Positions 23,575-30,880 of a stretch of DNA of 30,880 nt are shown here, piece after piece (position 1 is the stretch's first letter; every line of letters begins with the position of its first letter). The notes below the pieces were generated by a model. The model did not search any database and was not told the DNA's origin. It saw only the letters and a program-made list of their open reading frames with translations. The translations under genes and the position numbers were made by a program. Origin of the DNA: RGIG6353 sp964558655 (GTDB taxonomy: Bacteria; Bacillota; Clostridia; Oscillospirales; SIG627); assembly GCA_964558655.1 (NCBI GenBank), contig CAZLEX010000018.1, forward strand, positions 1 through 30,880, written 5' to 3'.

Positions 23575-24840
23575 ATGCAAAAGAAAAGAATAGCCGTTAT
23601 CGGTGCCGGTGCCGCCGGGATGTTTTCGGCAGCCTGCGTTGAAAAAAACGATAATTTTGAATTTGTTTTGTTTGAAAAAAATCTTTTTCCCGGAAAAAAA
23701 CTTATGATTACCGGGAAGGGAAGATGCAATGTAACAAACAATTGTGATTTTCAGGAATTTTTGGCAAATGTTCCCCACAATAACAAATTTCTCTATTCCT
23801 CTTTAAAAAAATTTTCTCCGCAGAAAACAATTGATTTTTTTGAAGATACGGGAGTTCCGCTTAAAACGGAAAGAGGGAAAAGGGTTTTTCCGCAAAGTGA
23901 CAGAGCAGTTGATATTCGCAACGCACTTTACGAAAAATGCAAAAAAAACGGTACAAAATTTATTTTTGAAAAAGTTTGCAATATAAAAAAGGAAAACGAT
24001 TATTTTTTAGTTGAGACAAATAAGTCGAAATATTTTTTTGATTATGTTATACTTGCGACCGGCGGGAAAAGCTATCCCGCAACCGGTTCAACGGGTGAAG
24101 GATATTATTTTGCGAAAAAATTCGGGCATACCGTAACACCTCTGCGTCCAAGCTTGGTGCCGCTGGTTTGCGAAGAAAAATTTGTTTCCGATTTAATGGG
24201 ATTAACTCTTAAAAATGTTAATTTAACAATTATCGATACACAAAAAAATAAAAATATATACAGTGATTTCGGCGAAATGATTTTTACTCATTTCGGTATA
24301 TCCGGACCTCTTGTGCTTAGTGCATCCGCATATATTCGGGATTTTAATATTTCTTGCGGACGATATCAAGCATCGATTGATTTAAAACCCGCTTTGTCAG
24401 CAGATGAATTGGATAAAAGGATTTTGTCGGATTTTTCAAAATTTAAAAACCGCGATTTTATTAATTCGCTTACAGAACTCTTACCGTCAAAAATTATACC
24501 GGTTATTATACGCTTATCGGGTATACCTCAACGTCTTAAAGTATGTGAAATAAAAAAAGACGACAGAAAGCGTTTGGCTGCGATAATAAAAGATTTCCGT
24601 TTGACAATTTCAAGAACAAGACCGATAGAAGAAGCTATAATCACAGCGGGCGGAGTTGATGTTAACGAAATTAATCCATCGACAATGCAGTCAAAAATTG
24701 TTGAAGGTCTTTATATTGTCGGAGAAATGCTTGATATCGACGCTTATACAGGTGGATTTAATTTACAAATAGCTTTTTCAACTGCTTATTCGGCGGTAAA
24801 ATCTTTAGTACAGGAGAATGAAAATGTCAAAAACAGTTAA
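23575..24840 (+). CDS. HI0933/BaiN-like NAD(P)/FAD-dependent oxidoreductase
   Basis: A 421-residue flavoprotein. It has the FAD dinucleotide fold IGAGAAGMFSA at the N-terminus, the family signature MITGKGRCNVTNN, ATGGKSYPATGSTGEGY in the middle and the C-terminal FAD-contacting GEMLDIDAYTGGFNLQIAFSTAY. The family (HI0933, often labelled aminoacetone oxidase or BaiN-like) has few proven reactions, so the substrate is open. GAGG lies before the ATG. The 3' end overlaps the cmk gene by 17 bases, and this four-gene order (flavoprotein, cmk, plsC, ispH-S1) is, as far as I know, common in Clostridia. Confidence 0.92.
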   Translation: MQKKRIAVIGAGAAGMFSAACVEKNDNFEFVLFEKNLFPGKKLMITGKGRCNVTNNCDFQEFLANVPHNNKFLYSSLKKFSPQKTIDFFEDTGVPLKTERGKRVFPQSDRAVDIRNALYEKCKKNGTKFIFEKVCNIKKENDYFLVETNKSKYFFDYVILATGGKSYPATGSTGEGYYFAKKFGHTVTPLRPSLVPLVCEEKFVSDLMGLTLKNVNLTIIDTQKNKNIYSDFGEMIFTHFGISGPLVLSASAYIRDFNISCGRYQASIDLKPALSADELDKRILSDFSKFKNRDFINSLTELLPSKIIPVIIRLSGIPQRLKVCEIKKDDRKRLAAIIKDFRLTISRTRPIEEAIITAGGVDVNEINPSTMQSKIVEGLYIVGEMLDIDAYTGGFNLQIAFSTAYSAVKSLVQENENVKNS

Positions 24841-25501
24841 TATTGCCATTGACGGCCCATCAGGTGCCGGAAAAAGTTCACTCGCACGAAAAATTGCACA
24901 AAGTCTCGGTTATATTTATGTTGATACGGGTGCACTTTACAGAAGCGTTGCATTTTACTGTATACAAAATAAAAAAAATACTTTCAATGCAGACGAAATT
25001 GTCCCTCTGTTAAAACATATTGATTTAAAAATCGAATACATAAACGGAGAACAAACGGTTTTCCTGAACGGCGAAAATGTTACCGGATTTATTCGTACTC
25101 CGGAAATTTCAATGGGTGCTTCGCAGGTTTCCGCAATTCCGGAAGTGCGGGAATTTCTTTTTGAAACTCAAAGAAAAATTGCTCGGGAAAACTGTGTCGT
25201 AATGGACGGGAGAGATATTGCTACCGTAATTCTTCCAAATGCGGATGTAAAAATCTTTTTAACTGCAAGTGATATGGTAAGAGCAAGACGGAGATATGAT
25301 GAATTGAAAAATAAAAATCCCGATATAAGTTTTGATTCCGTTCTCAAAGATATGCAAAGCCGTGATAAAAATGACTCCAACAGAAAAGTTGCACCCGCCG
25401 TACAGGCACCGGATGCAGTACTGCTCGACAATTCCGATTTGAATTTTGAACAAACTTTGTCTGCGGCACTTGAAATCATTAGGGATAAGGTAAATATATA
25501 A
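24824..25501 (+). CDS. cmk: Cytidylate kinase
   Basis: A 225-residue P-loop kinase that phosphorylates CMP and dCMP with ATP. Visible motifs are the P-loop IDGPSGAGKSS, the substrate-binding YVDTGALYRSVAF, VMDGRDIATVILPNADVKIFL and the lid-region RARRRYDEL. Length is normal. The ATG at 24824 is chosen because GGAG lies 7 bases ahead; the ATG at 24818 would be only two bases from it. It is translationally coupled to the flavoprotein gene and followed closely by plsC. Confidence 0.96.
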   Translation: MSKTVNIAIDGPSGAGKSSLARKIAQSLGYIYVDTGALYRSVAFYCIQNKKNTFNADEIVPLLKHIDLKIEYINGEQTVFLNGENVTGFIRTPEISMGASQVSAIPEVREFLFETQRKIARENCVVMDGRDIATVILPNADVKIFLTASDMVRARRRYDELKNKNPDISFDSVLKDMQSRDKNDSNRKVAPAVQAPDAVLLDNSDLNFEQTLSAALEIIRDKVNI

Positions 25502-25502
25502 A

Positions 25503-26102
25503 ATGTACAAATTTTTAATTAAAACTTTAACTCCCTTCATAAAATTCTTTTTAAGAGTTGAAATTACAGGAGAAGTCAAAATACCTCAGGGGGAAAAATT
25601 TGTTATATGTTCCAATCATATTTCAAATTGGGATCCCGTTTTAGTGGTTATATCGACCAAAATACCTATAAATTTTCTTGCCAAAGATTCTCTTTTTAAA
25701 ATTCCGATATTGCGAAATATAGTGAAATCTTTCGGAACAATTCCGCTAAACCGCAATGCTCCGGATACTGCTTCGATAAGGAAATCGATAGAAGTAATAA
25801 ATGACGGAGGTTGTTTTTCGATTTTTCCTCAAGGCAAGCGTATTCATGATGTGCCTGATCTCTGTCAAGTAAAAAACGGTGTCGGGTTGATTTGCAATAA
25901 AGCAAGAGCGGGCGTATTACCGATTGGAATTTATACAAATAAGTACAAAATAATTCCTTTCAGAAAAATTAAAATTTCCATCGGAGATTACATACCTTTT
26001 GAAACACTTCAATACGGTGAAGGAAAGCCGGACTATTCTGCCGTATCAAGACAGATTTTTGAAAAAATCTGTTTGCTGGCGATTCCGGAGGAAAGTTTAT
26101 GA
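25503..26102 (+). CDS. plsC: 1-acyl-sn-glycerol-3-phosphate acyltransferase (PlsC-like)
   Basis: A 199-residue acyltransferase of the phosphatidate-making family, acting at the membrane surface. The catalytic H-x4-D motif is NHISNWD (His39, Asp44), and GTIPLNRN matches the second family block. The third block, normally FPEGTR, reads FPQGKR at 108-113, so the usual glutamate is glutamine. One hydrophobic N-terminal helix (FLIKTLTPFIKFFLRV) may act as a membrane anchor. The upstream ribosome binding site is weak, and translation likely depends on coupling to cmk. The stop overlaps the ispH start by four bases (ATGA). Confidence 0.9.
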   Translation: MYKFLIKTLTPFIKFFLRVEITGEVKIPQGEKFVICSNHISNWDPVLVVISTKIPINFLAKDSLFKIPILRNIVKSFGTIPLNRNAPDTASIRKSIEVINDGGCFSIFPQGKRIHDVPDLCQVKNGVGLICNKARAGVLPIGIYTNKYKIIPFRKIKISIGDYIPFETLQYGEGKPDYSAVSRQIFEKICLLAIPEESL

Positions 26103-28123
26103 TAAAAAAATCCGAGTTTGCCGGATTTTGTTTCGGCGTAAAGAGAGCATCAGAGCTGATTAATTCATATATAGGCAGTACAAATAAGAAAATATACACG
26201 CTTGGGGAATTGATTCATAATGACGATTTTAACAATGAATTGATTGAAAAAGGAGTCACAATTCTTCAAAGTTTCGAAGAGATTAAAAGCCTTTCGCCGA
26301 AGGATTCTCTGATATTCATAAGAGCTCACGGTGCCACAAAAACTGTATATGAATATTTAAACTCACACGGCTTTGAGTATATTGACACAACTTGTCCGTT
26401 CGTCGAAAACATTCATAAAATTGTTACAAACGAAAAAGAAAAAGATAATCCTTTTTTTGTTATAATAGGGGACAGGACGCATCCTGAAATTTTAAGTATA
26501 TGCAGTTATATAGGCGGTAAAGAAAATTATGACTATATTACGGCAGTAAATTCCGAAGAACTGCAAAACAGACTGCAGTATATCCCTCAAGATTCACAAA
26601 AACGCAAGGTAATTATAGCACAGACTACACAAAATGTTAACGAATGGAAAATTTCAAGTGAAATTATAAAAAAACTATATACAAATACAACTTTTTTTGA
26701 TACAATATGTGTTGTCACACAAAAGCGGCAAAAAGATGCGGTCGAAATATCAAAAGAAGTGGATTTGATGATTGTCGTTGGTGGCAAAAAGAGTTCAAAC
26801 ACTAAAAAACTTTGTGAATTATCCTCGCAAAACTGTGATACATTTATGATAGCAAATGCAGTTGAACTCAAGCCGGAAATGCTTTTCGGCAAAAATAATA
26901 TTGGTATTACCGCCGGTGCTTCGACACCTGACGGAATTATACAGGAGGTTATAAACAAAATGGCAGAAATCAAAACAAATGAGAACACTAACGAAAAGGT
27001 AGTGTTAAGCGATGAAATGAGCTTTGAAGAAATGCTCGAAAAATCATTCAGAACTTTAAATACAGGAGATAAGGTTATAGGCGTCATTACATCGGTTACA
27101 CCTACTGAGATTGATTTGGATCTTGGCATTAAACATACGGCTATTCTTAAGTATGATGATGTCACCGACGATCCCGATGTAAATCTTCTCGATGAATTTA
27201 AGGTGGGTGACGAAATAAAAGTACAGCTTATGAAATTTAATGATGCCGAGGGCACTGTACAGGTTTCAAAAAAGAGAGTTGACAGTCTCGTAAATTGGGA
27301 AAAGGTTGAAGAAGCATATAATTCTCAGCAAATTATTGAGGGGAAAGTAGTTGATATGGTTAAGTCCGGAGTAATCGTTTTCTGGAATTCGGTCAGAATT
27401 TTTATACCCGCTTCTCAGACGGGTATCTCAAAAGACGGAGATTTGTCTCAGCTTAACGGTAATGTCGTTCGCTTTAAACTTATTGAAGTAGATTCTTCAA
27501 AGAGGCGTGCTGTCGGCTCTATTCGTGTGGTAAACCGTGAAGAGAAAAAGGCACTTGCCGATAAGTTTTGGTCTGAAATAGAGGTCGGAAAAACATATAC
27601 CGGTAAAGTTAAATCCATGACAAATTACGGTGCCTTTGTCGATCTTGGCGGAATTGACGGAATGGTTCATGTTACCGAACTTTCTTGGCTCAGAATCAAA
27701 CATCCGTCGGAAGTTGTTTCAATCGGAGATGAACTTACCGTTTTTGTAAAAGAATTCGATGCCGAAAAGAACCGTATTTCTTTGGGATATAAGACTGCCG
27801 AAACTAATCCGTGGAAATTATTTACCGACACATATTCTGTCGGAGATGTTGCAAAAGCTAAAATTGTAAATATGATGCCCTTCGGTGCATTTGCACAAAT
27901 TCTTCCCGGCGTAGATGGTCTTATTCATATTTCTCAAATTTCGAATGAAAAAATTTCAAAGCCCGCAGATGTATTGCAGCTCGGTCAAGAAGTTGATGTC
28001 AAAATAATCGATGTTGATACAGAGGCACAAAGAATAAGCCTTTCTATGAAGGCACTTATTGAAGATGTAGCGGAAGAAAATGCCGATACGGAAGTTGACG
28101 AAGGTACAACCGACGCGGAGTAA
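26099..28123 (+). CDS. ispH: Bifunctional IspH-ribosomal protein S1 fusion
   Basis: A 674-residue fusion. Residues 1-~285 are 4-hydroxy-3-methylbut-2-enyl diphosphate reductase (last step of the MEP isoprenoid pathway). The three Fe-S cysteines are near 11 (FAGFCFGVKRA), 97 (DTTCPF) and 200 (DTICVVTQKRQ), with RAHGA and AQTTQNV also present. Residues ~320-650 carry four S1 RNA-binding domains starting near 320, 409, 494 and 579; the third and fourth are the most canonical (SMTNYGAFVDLGGIDGMVH; MPFGAFAQILPGVDGLIHIS). The tail is acidic. The S1 half probably works in translation initiation or mRNA binding. This fusion is known from Clostridia. An internal AGGAGG and in-frame ATG (26960) could give a separate S1 protein. 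A terminator follows. Confidence 0.96.
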   Translation: MIKKSEFAGFCFGVKRASELINSYIGSTNKKIYTLGELIHNDDFNNELIEKGVTILQSFEEIKSLSPKDSLIFIRAHGATKTVYEYLNSHGFEYIDTTCPFVENIHKIVTNEKEKDNPFFVIIGDRTHPEILSICSYIGGKENYDYITAVNSEELQNRLQYIPQDSQKRKVIIAQTTQNVNEWKISSEIIKKLYTNTTFFDTICVVTQKRQKDAVEISKEVDLMIVVGGKKSSNTKKLCELSSQNCDTFMIANAVELKPEMLFGKNNIGITAGASTPDGIIQEVINKMAEIKTNENTNEKVVLSDEMSFEEMLEKSFRTLNTGDKVIGVITSVTPTEIDLDLGIKHTAILKYDDVTDDPDVNLLDEFKVGDEIKVQLMKFNDAEGTVQVSKKRVDSLVNWEKVEEAYNSQQIIEGKVVDMVKSGVIVFWNSVRIFIPASQTGISKDGDLSQLNGNVVRFKLIEVDSSKRRAVGSIRVVNREEKKALADKFWSEIEVGKTYTGKVKSMTNYGAFVDLGGIDGMVHVTELSWLRIKHPSEVVSIGDELTVFVKEFDAEKNRISLGYKTAETNPWKLFTDTYSVGDVAKAKIVNMMPFGAFAQILPGVDGLIHISQISNEKISKPADVLQLGQEVDVKIIDVDTEAQRISLSMKALIEDVAEENADTEVDEGTTDAE

Positions 28124-28163
28124 TATTCCGAAACAATATAAAAAGCTGTAATTACTTAAAAAG

Positions 28164-28194
28164 CCGGTGTGAAAAAACAGTCACACCGGTTTTC
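28164..28194 (+). terminator. Terminator of the ispH operon
   Basis: CCGGTGTGA (28164-28172) pairs with TCACACCGG (28181-28189), then TTTTC. Confidence 0.85.
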
Positions 28195-28201
28195 TTTGCA
28201 T

Positions 28202-28233
28202 AAAAAAACTCCGTACGGTGAGAAACCGTACGG
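28202..28233 (-). terminator. Terminator of the OadG-like gene
   Basis: CCGTACGGT (28211-28219) and ACCGTACGG (28225-28233) form a perfect 9-bp stem. On the minus strand it is followed by AGTTTTTTTA. Confidence 0.85.
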
Positions 28234-28250
28234 AAATATTTTGTATAAAA

Positions 28251-28634
28251 TTAAATTCTTTTAATGGACTTTATTCTTATTGCGGAAACATCGGTTCCCA
28301 AGGATTCGGCTACCGCAGCAGATACAGCGGCGACAACTTCACCTTTGTTCTGTATGGTTTGCATTGTAGTCTGAACTGATGGCTTTAAATCTTGAACAGG
28401 AGCATCGGCATCGCTTTTGGAACCTACTGCCCACCCCAAAAGCTTACACATAAAAATAATAACAATAAGACCTATAAACACGATACCTATTCCGAGAAGA
28501 ATTACAATGCCCACACCGGGATCGTTTATTGTGTTTTCGGGTGCATTAGTTTCTGCCGGTGCACTTGCGGAAACCGCAATAGTAAAGACAAAAAAAGTAA
28601 GTAACGCAAGAATAATCGCAAATGTTTTTTTCAT
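28251..28634 (-). CDS. OadG-like gamma subunit of a Na+-translocating decarboxylase
   Basis: A 127-residue protein. An N-terminal hydrophobic stretch (KKTFAIILALLTFFVFTIAV) ending in SASA looks like a signal peptide. A second membrane helix follows at ~45-70 (GVGIVILLGIGIVFIGLIVI). The cytoplasmic tail ends with the OadG-type pattern VVAAVSAAVAESLG...IRIKSIKRI. Gamma/delta subunits of oxaloacetate, methylmalonyl-CoA or glutaryl-CoA decarboxylases anchor and stabilise the complex. GGGAG precedes the ATG. Its likely partners, the biotin carrier and beta subunit, lie 1.2 kb to the right on the opposite strand, which is unusual. Confidence 0.8.
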   Translation of the reverse strand: MKKTFAIILALLTFFVFTIAVSASAPAETNAPENTINDPGVGIVILLGIGIVFIGLIVIIFMCKLLGWAVGSKSDADAPVQDLKPSVQTTMQTIQNKGEVVAAVSAAVAESLGTDVSAIRIKSIKRI

Positions 28635-28986
28635 ATTTATCTCCCTTATGTTTTGTTTTTATTTTGTTTGCAAGCTAAAGACCGTATGTTTATACTTAAC
28701 AGACAAATATGGAATACCTTAGCTTAATTAAAATAATAAACAGCAAACAATAATTATTAACACTGTGTCATTGTATCATGTATAATATAAAAATTGGATA
28801 TTTTCTTTAAACATTTATGTAAAGATTCTGTTAATATCAATGAATATAATGACACTTTTTCAAAAAATGTAAAATGATTATATTTTATTTATATTATTTG
28901 AAAATAAAAAACCCAATTTTTATATATGTGAATGTATAATTACTGTAATGGTAAAATGCGGTAATATGGTTGTCGTGTTTGAGGTT
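28635..28986. other. AT-rich intergenic region upstream of the OadG-like gene
   Basis: No coding frame is convincing here. A 12-bp inverted repeat with one wobble (GTGTCATTGTAT 28765-28776; ATATAATGACAC 28844-28855) encloses possible promoter boxes. On the minus strand TTTAAA-18-TATTAT could serve the OadG gene, with a ~140-base leader. On the plus strand TTAACA-18-TATAAT (28757-28786) points toward the regulator gene's 3' end with no gene to serve. No clear terminator for the response regulator was found. Confidence 0.4.
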
Positions 28987-29685
28987 TCATGAAAAATCGG
29001 AGAAACGGTATCCAACTCCGACTTCGGTAAAGATGTATTTGCGAGGAGGAGTTCCTTTTTCAAGTTTTCTTCTTAAGCTTGCTGCACACACTCTGATACT
29101 TTTTGCGTCACCGGTTTCGCTGTAATCCCAAACTTCTTTTGCTATTTGGCGGTGAGTAATAACTTTTCCGGCATTTGAAGCCAAAAGGATTAAAAGTTTG
29201 TATTCCATCGGTGTGAAATGTATTTCTTTTTTATCTAAAAATACACGCCTTTTTTCAGTATCGATTTCAAGATCGTCAAATTTTAAGGTTTTCTTTTCGA
29301 TTACCGCAAGTTCCTTCGGAATGTATCTTTCCATAACTCTGATGCGTGCTAAAATTTCTCCCATAGAGAACGGTTTTGTGATGTAGTCGTTTGCACCTTT
29401 ATCGAGACTCGTGATTATATCTTTTTCACTGTTTCTTGCCGATATTACGGCAATCGGTATCTGTGAAACTTCCCGTATTTGTTCTATTACGCTTATTCCG
29501 TCCATATCCGGAAGGTCGATATCTAAAATAATGATGTCCGGTTTACCGGTGCAAAATGCCAAAATCCCGGATTTTCCGCACGAAGCGATTGTTGTCTTAT
29601 ATCCCTGTGCTTTTAATGCCATTGATATAAAATTTACTATTTTGCTTTCGCTGTCGATTATCAATATATGATTTTTCTTTATCAT
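28987..29685 (-). CDS. OmpR/KdpE-like response regulator
   Basis: A 232-residue two-domain regulator. The receiver has the phospho-acceptor Asp55 in IIILDIDLPDMDG, the switch Ser/Thr in AVISARN and the lysine in YITKPFS. The acidic pocket reads IIDSES, so the usual second Asp is Ser (a neighbouring Glu remains). The winged-helix output domain (~130-232) matches KdpE: FTPMEYKLLILLASNAGKVITHRQIAKEVW and EVGVGYRF. The ATG at 29685 has AAGGAG 8 bases upstream and is preferred to a longer frame from 29718. No histidine kinase or kdp genes are in the window, so it is an orphan here. It is divergent from the biotin carrier gene, which could be a target. Confidence 0.92.
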   Translation of the reverse strand: MIKKNHILIIDSESKIVNFISMALKAQGYKTTIASCGKSGILAFCTGKPDIIILDIDLPDMDGISVIEQIREVSQIPIAVISARNSEKDIITSLDKGANDYITKPFSMGEILARIRVMERYIPKELAVIEKKTLKFDDLEIDTEKRRVFLDKKEIHFTPMEYKLLILLASNAGKVITHRQIAKEVWDYSETGDAKSIRVCAASLRRKLEKGTPPRKYIFTEVGVGYRFSDFS

Positions 29686-29726
29686 CTCAATACTCCTTTT
29701 ATTCTTTTTTAATATCATTTGAATTT

Positions 29727-29792
29727 ATTTTATCACATTTTCATGTTTATTACAAGAGAAATCTTGTTATAAAATATATTTGTTAATAAAAT
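29727..29792. promoter_or_regulatory. Divergent promoter region, regulator and biotin carrier
   Basis: Minus strand: TTGTAA (29750-29755), 17 bases, TAAAAT (29727-29732), for the response regulator. Plus strand: TTGTTA (29764-29769), 17 bases, TAAAAT (29787-29792), for the biotin carrier. Both are weak matches in AT-rich DNA, so these are candidates only. Confidence 0.4.
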
Positions 29793-29810
29793 TAAGAGAG
29801 GTATAAAATT

Positions 29811-30164
29811 ATGAAAAACTATCGTGTAATTGTTAACGGAACTGCCTATGAAGTTGCACTTGAAGAAATTGATGCATCTCAGGTTAAAACCGTATCCGCA
29901 CCGGCTGTTTCCGAAGAAGCGCCTGCACAAAAAGTAACCGCTTCCGCAGGAGGAGAAGTTGTTTCCGCACCTATGCCCGGAACCATACTCAGTGTTAATG
30001 TTGCCGCAGGAAAGACTGTTAAGAGCGGAGATATACTGTTTATTCTCGAAGCCATGAAAATGGAAAATGAAATTCTTGCACCTTGCGACGGTACTGTTCA
30101 GCAGGTAGGTGTATCAGGCGGACAAAGTGTTGATACAGGTGCAGTTCTTTGCGTTATTGCTTAA
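29811..30164 (+). CDS. Biotin carrier subunit of a Na+-translocating decarboxylase (MmdC/GcdC-like)
   Basis: A 117-residue protein. The N-terminal ~25 residues (KNYRVIVNGTAYEVALEEI) match decarboxylase biotin carriers. An Ala/Pro/Val-rich flexible linker (~28-50) follows, then the biotinyl domain with PMPGTI and the biotin-accepting Lys83 in EAMKMEN. It shuttles carboxyl groups from the alpha carboxyltransferase to the membrane beta subunit, encoded 12 bases downstream. GAGAGG precedes the ATG. Whether the enzyme acts on oxaloacetate, methylmalonyl-CoA or glutaconyl-CoA cannot be told without the alpha subunit, which may lie beyond the window. Confidence 0.92.
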   Translation: MKNYRVIVNGTAYEVALEEIDASQVKTVSAPAVSEEAPAQKVTASAGGEVVSAPMPGTILSVNVAAGKTVKSGDILFILEAMKMENEILAPCDGTVQQVGVSGGQSVDTGAVLCVIA

Positions 30165-30176
30165 CGGAGGAAAAAC

Positions 30177-30880
30177 ATGAAAGAGGCTGTTATAAATTTT
30201 ATTGGAGATACAGGCTTTAGTATGCTTTCTCAAAATTGGCTTTCGCTTATAATGATTGCAGTATCGCTTTTGCTTGCTTATCTTGCCATTGTAAAAAAAT
30301 TTGAACCTATGTTGCTTTTGCCGATTGCTTTCGGTATGCTGTTAACAAATCTTCCCGGAGCGGATATGTTTCATGAAATCCTTTTTGCCGGCGGTCATGT
30401 TCATTGGGACCTTTTCGGCGGTGGAACGATCACACAGGAATTTATAGATGAACTTATTGCCGGCGGTGTTTCTTCGGATGTTGCCGCTGCGTCTCTTGTC
30501 GGTCAAACCATTTCCGCTGGTCTTCTTGATTACTTGTACTTAGGCGTAAAACTCGGCATTTATCCGTGTCTTATCTTTATGGGCGTCGGTGCAATGACCG
30601 ATTTCGGTCCTCTTATTGCAAACCCCAAGAGTCTTCTTTTGGGTGCGGCGGCACAGCTCGGAATTTTTGTTACATATTTTGGTGCTTCTTTGTTAGGATT
30701 TAATCCTATGGAGGCATCGTCTATCGGTATAATTGGCGGTGCAGACGGCCCTACGGCTATTTTCGTAACATCGAAACTTGCTCCTCACCTTCTTGGCCCG
30801 ATAGCAGTTGCGGCATATTCGTATATGGCTCTTGTTCCGGTAATTCAGCCTCCGATAATGAAGGCACTTACCACCAAAAA
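30177..30880 (+). CDS. Na+-translocating decarboxylase beta subunit (OadB/MmdB/GcdB), 3' end cut
   Basis: About 234 residues are visible before the window ends; the full protein is usually 370-430. It is polytopic, with family motifs NWLSLIMIAVSLLLAYLAI, FEPMLLLPIAFGMLLTN, LYLGVKLGIYPCLIFMGVGAMTDFGP and the sodium-site region GIIGGADGPTAIF, followed by YMALVPVIQPPI. It decarboxylates carboxybiotin and pumps sodium out. GGAGG lies 7 bases before the ATG, and the biotin carrier gene stops 12 bases earlier, so the two form an operon. Confidence 0.95.
   Translation, partial: MKEAVINFIGDTGFSMLSQNWLSLIMIAVSLLLAYLAIVKKFEPMLLLPIAFGMLLTNLPGADMFHEILFAGGHVHWDLFGGGTITQEFIDELIAGGVSSDVAAASLVGQTISAGLLDYLYLGVKLGIYPCLIFMGVGAMTDFGPLIANPKSLLLGAAAQLGIFVTYFGASLLGFNPMEASSIGIIGGADGPTAIFVTSKLAPHLLGPIAVAAYSYMALVPVIQPPIMKALTTK

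Noticed and set aside
26587..27255. A 222-codon minus-strand open frame
   Set aside because: It is antisense to the ispH-S1 gene, low in complexity and Ser/Ile-rich, with no recognisable domain.
1..30880. CRISPR arrays, tRNA or rRNA genes and insertion sequences
   Set aside because: I looked for regularly spaced repeats, cloverleaf-like GGTTCGA stretches and transposase motifs by eye and found none convincing. A tRNAscan or repeat search would be decisive.

Overview
The window is low-GC, gene-dense DNA from an anaerobic Clostridia-type Firmicute, probably an Oscillospiraceae/Ruminococcaceae-like gut or rumen bacterium. The indicators are two T-box leaders, strong AGGAGG ribosome binding sites, TTGACA/TATAAT promoters, an IspH-ribosomal protein S1 fusion, MurJ with DUF4330-type proteins, and a sodium-pumping decarboxylase. 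This taxonomy is inferred from content and style. I see no rRNA, tRNA, IS element, prophage or CRISPR array.

Region 1 (1-6574, minus strand) is the most unusual part. Two consensus promoters each lead into a T-box riboswitch. The right-hand T-box (best specifier CTC, Leu) controls a 2-isopropylmalate-synthase-like protein that has lost its catalytic motifs but keeps the leucine-binding regulatory domain. This gene is followed two bases later by a fusion of a degenerate xylose-isomerase-like TIM barrel to an acyl-CoA synthetase. The left-hand T-box (best specifier ATC, Ile) controls a second fusion: XRE DNA-binding domain, cupin, acyl-CoA synthetase (cut by the window edge). T-boxes normally switch on amino-acid supply genes under starvation. 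My working hypothesis is that these ligases activate branched-chain fatty acids for reductive carboxylation to Leu and Ile, a route known from rumen bacteria. This is an inference.

Region 2 (6714-12667, plus) is a tightly overlapping operon: rimM, trmD, murJ, an O-antigen-ligase/Wzy-like polymerase and two DUF4330-like membrane-anchored proteins. It links rRNA/tRNA maturation with cell-envelope polymer export. Region 3 (12757-17608, plus) holds HPr, uvrC, an XRE-S24 self-cleaving-type repressor and an anchored LytM-like protein lacking the usual zinc residues.

Region 4 (17622-23491) is a mix of YgiQ radical SAM (minus), TspO (plus), a divergent HxlR regulator/flavodoxin pair sharing a palindromic operator, a GH20-like TIM-barrel protein (minus) and a VanY-type D,D-carboxypeptidase (minus). 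Region 5 (23511-28194, plus) is an operon of a HI0933-family flavoprotein, cmk, plsC and the ispH-S1 fusion. Region 6 (28202-30880) has an OadG-like gamma subunit and a KdpE-like response regulator on the minus strand. Opposite them, on the plus strand, are a biotin carrier protein and the beta subunit of a sodium-translocating decarboxylase; the beta subunit runs off the end.
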